Shown piece after piece: positions 56,166-64,000 of a DNA stretch of 64,000 nt. The stretch is from Apoda limacodes (Eukaryota > Arthropoda > Insecta > Lepidoptera > Limacodidae): positions 8,619,158-8,683,157 of the forward strand of contig OX291560.1 of the NCBI GenBank assembly GCA_946406115.1, read 5' to 3'. Below the pieces are notes generated by a model. That model was not told the origin of the DNA. It saw only the letters and a program-made list of their open reading frames with translations, and ran no database searches. Within the stretch, counting starts at the first letter, position 1. The number at the start of each line of letters is the position of its first letter. The translations under genes and the position numbers were made by a program.

Positions 56166-57450
56166 AATATTTCGTGTAGGTTTCCCACATGAAATCTAAA
56201 AGACATCCAACACGGGAGAGATATGATGGTGGCAACTGAAAACTGAAAACTTTCATTGTATTAGGAATTAAAAAAAATTGCACTAAATAATTTTGACGAT
56301 TTAAAAAAAAATTGACTTAATTATCTACTTATCTAGACCGCAATATTTTTTTAAAAGGAAATTTGAAATACTAAGCCAAATAATAAGGGAGCAAAATAAC
56401 CTAACAGTTGATAAGCTATAAGTCAGGGCAATTAACCATCTTATCGACAACAAACATTAATTACTCAGTTTGTACAAAAAAAAGCTAAGATAATTAAGAT
56501 GAGCAAGAAGGTCCTTAGCGATCACAAAAGGTTTCTCGTTTGCGACTGCGAAAAGATAACCGCCGCGACTGTGAAAAGCTGATCGCTTACGATAGTACAA
56601 AGTTGCATAATAATAAAAAAACGCTTTCACAACAGTCCCAAATTAAAACAAATCCAAAACAATCAATAAATCAACGTCATACAGAGTTGCAACAGTTTCC
56701 GTCCGCGGAAGTTGCATTATTGCCATGAAGTTCTGCGAGCATCCGCATTTTTTCAACAATCTTGTGGGAATCTGCACTTTTGTGGGTCAATTATATCGGA
56801 AGCATTTTAAATTTATTATTCTAATTGTTAATTAAGATCCAAAAACAACATAATAAAAACATAATTAAGAAACTTAAATGACAATATTTATGTGTGCAGT
56901 TCACCCGATAACCAATAATAGCACGGGCGGAGCCACAGACAAAAGCTAGTGTATGTATAATTTAAAACCAAGAATCGGTACACCCTCGCCATTGGCATTG
57001 CACGCAAGCGCACCGCCTCTGGTTGTGCCAAGGGCCATTCTTTGTAGTCTCGTGTATGGGCACTGTTGGGCACATGGGCAGCGATGACTCAACTGTTGTG
57101 TTGATTGTGCTCCATCATCGTTCTTTTGTCCAACATCGATACTTGTTGTCAATTAGCTGCTTAGTTTTTGTTTAAAGATTGCAGCGGTGGGCGTACCTAT
57201 GTGATGATGACTTGACAACGTACAGACAGAGTTCAAGCACGGTAACTTCTAATTAAAGTGCTTACCATTATTTTTTCATTCTATTGTAAACGTGAATTTA
57301 AGTGCATATTGTATACTACAGAATATTCTTTACTGTATGTATGTTAGTTGGTTCCAGATGTTTATAGGCTATGTTGTATTTTATGGTTCCGTAGGATACA
57401 TGGGGGACAAAGTCGCGACATTGCTAATACAACAATACATTCATTATTAA
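56166..57450. other. Mostly unrecognised
   Basis: Two degenerate 23 bp units 'gcgactg(c/t)gaaaag' start at 56542 and 56565. At 56888-56950 'cagttcacccgataaccaat' 'aatagcacgggcggagccac' is the end of an R-type repeat. The GC-richer stretch 56970-57130 gives overlapping minus-strand frames without recognisable domains. Confidence 0.45.
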
Positions 57451-57833
57451 GGTGTGTCCAAAAACTTTTTTCTTTTTTTTTTCATACAAACTGTATTTCC
57501 CCTAATATCCTTTAAGTAAAGACATTTCGCTACTCAATACGTACTATCACAAAGCGCAATTTACTATAGTCGCAAAACGAATATTCATCCACAAAAAGCG
57601 GTGATTTATTAATAAAACAAAGTTTTTATTGAATTCAACAAAATGTGTGAAACCATTAAAAACTTAAATTTTTTCATATTTCAATGGCATTATATGAATT
57701 AATGTGCATTTTGCGACTGATAAATAGCAATATATGTATAATAATAACGCATTTGCAGCAAAATGTTTATAATTATGGTAAATTAGTGCACCGAATGTTG
57801 TATGGGAAAAATCTGATTGGCATGCACCTTAAG
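57451..57833 (+). mobile_element. MITE family M2, plus copy
   Basis: The left end is 'taaggtgtgtccaaaaactt'. The right end, reversed and complemented, is 'taaggtgcatgccaatcaga' 'tttttcccatacaa'. This gives imperfect inverted termini starting TAAGGTG, of the sort seen in TA-targeting Tc1/mariner-type MITEs. Internal blocks 'gacatttcgctactcaa' and 'gcgactgataaatagcaa' match, inverted, the copy at 37261-37600. No transposase is present. Confidence 0.7.
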
Positions 57834-58163
57834 TGCATGTTCATATTGTAGGTAGGTACATATTATACGTATCATATCATATTATATTCACATATTATTA
57901 ACAAATAATATAACGCACTTAATAATGCAGTCCGTCGCTAGTTTGTCCCCGTGCCAAACCTTTGTAGCATCGTCCTACTTGCCGTTAGATGCCAATTTGC
58001 CAATCCACAGACAAATTGAGAACCCTTTTTTTTTGTCGGTTTCAAATGAGAAAAGGCTTGTCTAACTTTACAAACAAAACGTCTCGGCATGGGAACTGGC
58101 ATAAACGTTTGGATCGCGATAATAACGCGGAAGAACGTTGACAATGCGGGGTGACTACGAAAC
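57834..58163. other. Nothing recognised
   Basis: No supported feature. A 75-codon minus-strand frame has no known domain. Confidence 0.45.
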
Positions 58164-58451
58164 AAGACCTGGAAAAGGCGAGTAATTAACTTAGAAAGTA
58201 GTACAGAAACCAGTAAAGTACATAATCAGACCATTTCACTACATTGACCATTGCGCATATGGAATATCTGTGGTTTAAGGTGCATGTGTTTTATGATAAA
58301 ATGTAGCTTGACAGTTTCTATTGAGTAGTTGGGCTTACGTCAACTTAAGTTTGGCATTAATTGTGTAATTACACTAACAAGCAAAAATAACTAGTTACTT
58401 ACATAGACGACAATATTTCCTAAAGGAACGTTGAAGCGTATTTAATAAGTT
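58164..58451 (+). repeat. 288 bp direct duplication, copy 1
   Basis: It begins 'aagacctggaaaaggcgagt' and ends 'agcgtatttaataagtt'. By eye I find no difference from copy 2 at 58707-58994. It contains no recognised gene. Confidence 0.95.
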
Positions 58452-58706
58452 ACTGAATTATATAACTTAAAGTAAGTTATTGAAATATGTGTAAAATATA
58501 ACTGTTTATGTAATATTGTCACAGGTGTAAATGAGTGGGACGGAACCCCTCATCTAAGTTTATAAACTTGAATTTGCTGTTCTTATGACAAATTTGTTTA
58601 CAATTATTAGGTACATTTGATTAATATATTTGATGATTATTTTAATTATAACAATACTAGTGCTTTTTAGTACTAATAAAAGCTTGTATATGTATAAAAA
58701 AGAATT
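58452..58706. other. Spacer between the two 288 bp copies
   Basis: AT-rich, 255 bp, nothing recognised. Confidence 0.6.
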
Positions 58707-58992
58707 AAGACCTGGAAAAGGCGAGTAATTAACTTAGAAAGTAGTACAGAAACCAGTAAAGTACATAATCAGACCATTTCACTACATTGACCATTGCGCA
58801 TATGGAATATCTGTGGTTTAAGGTGCATGTGTTTTATGATAAAATGTAGCTTGACAGTTTCTATTGAGTAGTTGGGCTTACGTCAACTTAAGTTTGGCAT
58901 TAATTGTGTAATTACACTAACAAGCAAAAATAACTAGTTACTTACATAGACGACAATATTTCCTAAAGGAACGTTGAAGCGTATTTAATAAG

Positions 58993-58994
<2 letters not shown>
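58707..58994 (+). repeat. 288 bp direct duplication, copy 2
   Basis: Apparently identical to 58164-58451. It ends exactly where the GCGT microsatellite begins. Confidence 0.95.
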
Positions 58995-59061
<67 letters not shown>

Positions 59062-59098
59062 TACGTGCGCGCGTGTGTGTGTGTGTATGTGTGTGTTT
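58995..59098. repeat. (GCGT)n then (GT)n microsatellite
   Basis: About 67 bases of GCGT repeats with one GTAC variant, then a GCGCGT transition into GT repeats ending 'tatgtgtgtgtttgt'. It is alternating purine-pyrimidine throughout, so it could adopt Z-DNA. Confidence 0.97.
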
Positions 59099-59401
59099 GT
59101 TTCTTCAACGACACCCCACACGATGACGAAATAAATAAAATGTTATACCCACTCTACAGAGGGCGGTGAACGGTTTATTTTTAAAATATTGATTCATATT
59201 CTTATAGCGAGTATAGTTTTTCTATAAGTGTACCAAACGGACATGGCGAACAAGCTTTCATAGCTGCTAAAATCGATAAATACCTATAAAGGCATGTTAA
59301 ATTTTATATGATCTCTAACCAAACCTCTAAAATGTTAGCATACATGTATTGGGCTCGATTTCATATAAGGGTTCAATTCTTGCCATTTTACTGGAATCCG
59401 T
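59099..59401. other. Nothing recognised
   Basis: No supported feature. Confidence 0.45.
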
Positions 59402-59680
59402 ATCCTGAAAATAATCACATGCTTCAGCTTATGTGTAACTCTTACTCATGGATTCATCAGCCAAAAGCTACCGGTTCTGGCAGTTAGCTACAGATTAAAA
59501 AAAATGACACGTTTCAACTTATGTGTTACGCTAACCGATTTATCAGCCACAACGTTTCCGGTGTAGATATTTAGCCACGGAATCCTAAAAATAATGACAC
59601 GTTTCAGCTTGTGTGTTACCCTTACTAACGGCACTATCACCCGCGCGATGTACAAGTTTTTGTATCGCTTACGTAATCCG
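59402..59680. repeat. Diverged 90 bp tandem repeat, three units
   Basis: 'aaataatcacatgcttcagc' (59410), 'aaaaatgacacgtttcaact' (59499) and 'aataatgacacgtttcagct' (59591) mark a period of about 90 bp. The segment 'tatgtgt(a/t)ac...atcagcca' recurs in step. A 99-codon minus-strand frame across it reflects the repetition (VTHKLKRVI occurs twice) and is not taken as a gene. Confidence 0.85.
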
Positions 59681-59938
59681 CTGAAAGAATATAGTTTACA
59701 GTGACGCTGACGCTCTTCCATCAAGTGTGTACTCAAGCGTCGTTTTATGACGCCGGCTTTATTGGACGCTTCCGCTTTCGTAAGCACCGTATACTTTGCT
59801 TATACAAAGTTTCTGTAAGAAAGTGACACACACCTGTTTTCGGAATTCGAAACTTTTAAGTGTACTATGGCGTTGATTGCTGCTGATGCACGGTATTCAT
59901 GGAAGGTTCACAAACAGACGCTACGTAATAATTGTTAA
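59681..59938. other. Nothing recognised
   Basis: No supported feature. Confidence 0.4.
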
Positions 59939-60735
59939 ATTTTACCACTAAGGTGGCAAACAAGCTTGCGGTCCGCCAGATGGTAAGCAGTCATTGCAGT
60001 CTATGGACGCTTGGAACACCTAGGGCATCTATAGCGCGTTGCCGACCCTTCTTAAATCTAATAACTTCTTTTGAGTTAAAGATTCTTTATTTTTCAAAAA
60101 GAATTACACAATTCACTTACAGAGAAATACTTTAATATGACACTAATGTCAGTGATTGCTTATGCTATTCTGACCTGTAAGGTAATTTGCCTGTACACGT
60201 TAAATTTCATTTTAAACTTTAATATATATTTCTTACAGACTATGAGATGAATTACTACTTACTTAAGTAATTTATAGCATAATGTCGTCATAAAATTTCT
60301 ATTTTTTGTATGAAATTTAGCGCTTTTATCGTTCTGTGGGCACATTTTAATATTTTTAATGCCTTGTTGCTAAAAAATATAAATATAAATAATTAAGTAT
60401 TCTTTCTTGAAGAACCCTTACTGTAGTCCTTAGAAAAAAAATTTGTCAGGGAGCTAATTTCCGCGACATAGTTTCTCTGAAACTGAACTAAAAGGTACGT
60501 AACCATTTAGGTTCTAAGGTATGAGCATAAATTCCCTGCGGATGGCGAGCGGTGCGATGGCGGAAAGTAGTCATGGAAATCAGTTCGAACAATTCCTCAT
60601 AACACAACCCATAATACAAGCGATAGAACACACAGTGGCAGGCAGAGTTTCTTCGAGCTTGTGATCGTCGACGTTTCTGACAGCCCGTCGTTAAGCCAAT
60701 TCAAAAGGGCCCAGCTGGTCTATATTGCTTACCTA
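59939..60735 (-). pseudogene. LINE ORF2 C-terminal region, decayed and interrupted
   Basis: On the minus strand, upstream blocks read QLGPFELA, a stop, then RRAVRNVDDHKLEET, matching the family region seen at 37606. Further down come the HRTARH-like and RLWNELPA-like regions with several frame changes. The tail 'accgcaagcttgtttgccac' (minus spelling) is intact, but the normal stop is lost. It is split by a 328 bp insertion at 60072-60399. It is the longest but most decayed copy of this family in the window. Confidence 0.8.
60072..60399. mobile_element. 328 bp insertion inside the LINE copy, 6 bp target duplication
   Basis: TTCTTT at 60066-60071 is repeated at 60400-60405. Removing the insert restores 'aataacttctttcttgaaga', as in the other copies. 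The insert starts 'tgagttaaagattctttatt' and ends 'aatataaataattaagta'. The start resembles the complement of a LINE-like A-rich 3' end ('aataaagaatc'). The family is unknown. Confidence 0.75.
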
Positions 60736-62127
60736 TATATGAAGACAAGGAAGTGTGTCAGTCAAGTTCGGACGGAAGATAAAAGGGTGGCACCATCAGC
60801 CGTGTGTATATGAATACATACCACTTAGAGCTGCTATCGAAACCACATATAACTGAGAATCTATGCAACCTATGGACTTACAGTTTTGTATTTACGAGTA
60901 CCTCGTAACATCTCTGAACTAAAACTGAAACTCCACATGGATTAATCTATAACAATTTAATTATTGTAATATTGATTCTAAAATCTATTTTTAACACTGT
61001 TTGACTGAACCGTACCATTATCTTGCCAGTAAGCATAGGTGCAAGGGGTGGACCATATTCTGATTATGAATCATATTATGGTTTTATAGACAGGTCTGAG
61101 AAGAACTGGAGCATCGCAAGGGTGTCATTCTAATTACAGATGATGATAAAAAGACTGTTGGCCAGTTACCGTGAAAAAAACATTCACACCATTTTTACCA
61201 TTAGCTCACTCAAGAAAAAAACATTTTTTTTTTCAGATGAAGCAAGCAACTTTGAATGGAGGTAGGTTATAAAAGCAAATCCACGTTCAAATCGGCAGAG
61301 CCAACAAATCAGTGCCGAACTTGCTCCCTTTTTTCACGTTTTTGTTTCGGCGGTACGAAACTGTCTCTTATTGACTGTCGTTACCATAGAGGAAACAAAT
61401 AGTACGTAAGTCGATAATAGTTTAAATTTGATAAGGTTTAATACACACATAGGTACATAACTTTGGGGTGAGTTTTTTATATTGAAGAACTATAGAACTC
61501 TCCAAGCCGGCGGAGCTGTTGCACTGATATCCGCTAGTACACAACAAGGCGGGCGCAAATATCCGAGATAAATCTATGCAATAATTGCGTACCAGGTTTG
61601 AAATGGATTCTCACTGTACGCATCTATATTCCAAGGTGAATTAAAATTTATAACCCATTCATTACAAAATAATATCGCTTGATTGCATATTTCGTAAGAA
61701 CAAAATCCCAGTAACCAAATATCAATCTAACTAGAACTTTTTAAACATCACAACAAAGTTTCTACTTACACTTACTGGGATAGAAAAAACGTTCAAGAAA
61801 CATAAGTAGGGCATAAAGCGCTAAATGTTGCAACTCAAAAGCTTCCATTCATCATGGAATATCAAACAAGCGTGCAGTTGGTAAACACTCGAAGGCGTTT
61901 CACGTTAATTTCAGCGCATCGCGTCGTGGCAATAGTAAGGCGTCGGGGATTATCGGTCAGCGAACTAGGCACACGTGTGACGGGAAGTGGTTGCCCTCCT
62001 TAATAAAGCCGGGGTCATATTGGACATGCTCTTTGCGATGTCCTAGTAGACAAGTGTAATAGACACTGCACTTCTAGTTATCTTTACTGATGGGTATTAA
62101 GAGGCTATACTACCTCTCTTTTATTTT
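60736..62127. other. Mostly unrecognised; one microexon-like signal
   Basis: No gene is supported. A polypyrimidine-acceptor/donor pair brackets 25 bases at 61237-61261, and a TATAAAAG follows at 61268 (see findings). The rest is AT-rich. Confidence 0.4.
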
Positions 62128-62497
62128 AAGTGAAAACTTCTTTAGCGGCGTTGTGCACTTTTTTGGTATGGGTAAAAAATGATAAACTCGAGACTGATCG
62201 AAAATTCGTAAGACGGAAACCATAATGCCACGCGATAAAAATTCGCAAGGCGGAAACCATAATGCCACGCCAAAATAGAATGATTGGCAAAATAAAAAGA
62301 TTGATTTTGAAGTGAAAACTACTTTAGCGGCGTTGTGCACTTTTTTTGTGATGGGTAAGAAATGCTTAACTCTATAGGACGGATAAAAAGTAAGGGGAAA
62401 TTGGGTTGATGAAAAGATGATAGTGCGGATAACACATGGTAAAATGTTATATCCAGGTTGTATGTTTTCACTTCTGCCGGCACTCTCGAAGTGCAAC
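62128..62497 (-). repeat. Repeat family Q, copy 4 (long form, reversed)
   Basis: Read on the minus strand it starts 'gttgcacttcgagagtgccg' 'gcagaagtgaaaac', then 'caacctggatataacatttt', two copies of 'gtgcacaacgccgctaaag' with 'gttttcactt', and two copies of 'gtggcattatggtttccg'. It is collinear with copy 1 at 24264. A 146-codon minus-strand frame across it is a by-product. Confidence 0.85.
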
Positions 62498-62514
62498 ACG
62501 TTTTTTTTAAAATT

Positions 62515-62870
62515 GGTTAAGTAGTTGCAGAGATTACACCCTACATACAAACAATTTTTACCTTTTTATTATATTAATAGAATATTTAGTCTCTAGCCAG
62601 GTTTACAGTAGCCACAAGATTATACCTATGTCAAACTTAATAAAGTTCTGTGCCTTAAAATTTTAAAATGAACCGTCTATTAGAATATTTAAATTTAATT
62701 TAGTAGTTTCAGAGATAACATCAAACATACAAACTTACCGCTTTGTAATATTAGTAGAAGATATAGTCTCTGGCCAGAGAGATTACATCCAACATACAAA
62801 CTTACCGCTTTGTAATATTAGTAGAAGATAAAATCTCTGGCCAGGTTTATAGTGGCCACAAGTTGCACAT
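62515..62870 (+). repeat. Lepidopteran repeat end with a 67 bp tandem duplication
   Basis: 'cagagattacaccctacata' and then 'attatattaatagaatattt' is the common '...cagagattac...taatattagta' end. The block 'catacaaacttaccgctttg' 'taatattagtagaagata' occurs twice, 67 bp apart (62726 and 62793), and 'tctctggccag' or 'tctctagccag' three times. Family Q copy 4 sits directly beside it. Confidence 0.7.
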
Positions 62871-63104
62871 ACTTAACCCAAACTTCACAGAGTGCCACAC
62901 AGACCCCCTATATGATAGCTTTGAAGTTCGTCTGTAAGACCCTTTAAGTAGATATATTAAGTTAAAATTATAACCAAGTCCTACATGGTCCTGTATAGAG
63001 CAAGATGGACTCTTTATGATGATCACTTCATCAGAAATAGATCTTGTTGAGCCGACAGTTTGACCAAAAACGAGATTGACTTTATCCTGACTTCTGAAAA
63101 TAAT
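62871..63104. other. Nothing recognised
   Basis: No supported feature. A 102-codon minus-strand frame (62847-63155) ends in repeat sequence and has no domain. Confidence 0.4.
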
Positions 63105-63178
63105 AATTAAATTCTTTATTGCACTAGATTTGTAGATCTTAATGCCTATAGGCACTTTCTACCAGTTAATCTTTGGTA
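63105..63178 (-). repeat. LINE 3' end (third family), minus strand
   Basis: On the minus strand 'actggtagaaagtgcctata' 'ggcattaagatctacaaatc' and then 'gtgcaataaagaatttaatt' is the 3' UTR and polyadenylation-like end of the LINE family also seen at 38041. Confidence 0.65.
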
Positions 63179-64000
63179 ATCTAGACATAAATAAGTAGTT
63201 GTGCAGTGTTTGGTGTAATAGATAGTAGTAGCTTAAATAAAGATAATAGATTAAGTGATTAAAGATGGTACTTAAAAATAATATCATAAAGTATAATTTG
63301 TAAATAAATAAATAATATAGTATAATTTTATACATAAACATACATATATATTTAGGCATAAGTCACTAGAAAGTACCAATACCTGACCTGATATTTTGGA
63401 TGTCAATATACTACTGATGCATTAAAAGCTTTAAAACTCTATAGTGACTTTACATTACAAATATTTACGGGTAAATTATTCTACAAACGAACTGGTGTGA
63501 CAGTAAACCAATCCGAAAAAAAATACGTATTGTGCGCAGGGGTGCAGAAGAGATTAGAACGGCAAATCTTTGTATTATATAAGGAGGGGGATAAAAGACT
63601 ACTAAGAAATCCATAAATACATGCCAGAAGATGTGTATTACGGCGAAAATGGATATTGAGGCAATTTGACTGTGTACGATATTTGGAGACATGGTCATAC
63701 TTACATACAATTATACATTCCATTTATGCCCACACAAAAAACTGACCCTTCGGTGTTCTAGATTCGGTTACCTAGGAAATATTAAGTGAAAGTGAAACTG
63801 ATGCCAGGAATTTACTTAAAACTGTAAAAAGAGGCCTTCCATAATTTGGTGATCAAATCAAAACATCTAGTTAGTTAGTTGGACTTATGTTTTACACACT
63901 TAGCCTAATGATGATTGTACGTAGGTAACCAATACCTGTCATTGGTTGGTTACTCATACCATCCCAGCTCCATCCAGAAGTTCAGGAGGCACCTGATGTT
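63179..64000. other. AT-rich DNA, nothing recognised
   Basis: No supported gene. Two overlapping minus-strand frames near 63465-63723 are 80 codons each and have no recognisable domain. Confidence 0.45.

Noticed and set aside
62110..62550. 146-codon open frame on the minus strand
   Set aside because: It runs through repeat family Q copy 4. Its repeated peptide blocks come from the doubled 3' module of the repeat.

Overview
The window looks like lepidopteran (moth or butterfly) nuclear DNA. It is strongly AT-rich and has no long open reading frame. It is packed with short interspersed repeats whose sequences I recognise as common in Lepidoptera: tRNA-derived SINEs, 3' ends of non-LTR retrotransposons, and the 'gggttccgta ... 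cttggccgg' and 'taatattataaatgcgaaag' families. I see no intact host gene, no rRNA gene and no convincing functional tRNA. The most economical reading is intergenic DNA or a very large intron. Three short exon-like signals (about 51.2, 54.3 and 61.2 kb) are weak candidates and are reported as findings, not as genes.

Layout. 0-7 kb: a long AC microsatellite, three copies of one tRNA-derived SINE (1.0, 2.8, 5.7 kb), two copies of a composite repeat, a decayed LINE reverse-transcriptase tail (4.6-4.9 kb), and a repeat carrying a 5S-rRNA-like segment (6.9 kb). 7-18 kb: mostly featureless AT-rich DNA, broken by a 4 x 200 bp tandem array (10.3-11.1 kb) with an older diverged unit after it. 18-20 kb: an inverted composite repeat with 5S homology, then an hAT-like element with a TTAA-flanked MITE nested inside. 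23.8-29.2 kb: a 41 bp tandem repeat, a copy of repeat family Q, two LINE fragments placed head to head, a foldback element and a pair of diverged direct repeats. 32-40 kb: LINE 3' fragments of at least three families, two MITEs, an hAT-like end and a tRNA-like sequence. 41-50 kb: two more hAT-like elements, one containing a family Q copy that itself contains a 290 bp insertion with a target duplication. 50-56 kb: a foldback MITE with long inverted repeats and a several-layer nest inside a SINE. 57-64 kb: a second copy of a MITE family, an apparently perfect 288 bp direct duplication ending at a GCGT microsatellite, a 90 bp tandem repeat, and a LINE fragment interrupted by a 328 bp insertion.

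No set of genes here works together. The biology of the window is the layered history of transposable elements: non-autonomous DNA elements in hAT-like ends, MITEs in MITEs, and LINE 3' ends dispersed in both orientations. The observations most worth checking are the 5S internal-promoter segment recruited into dispersed repeats, the four hAT-like termini that share a TAGGG start but each carry a different reiterated motif, the patterned 200 bp array, and the perfect 288 bp duplication, which may be real or an assembly artefact. All family assignments come from reading the sequence and were not checked against a database.
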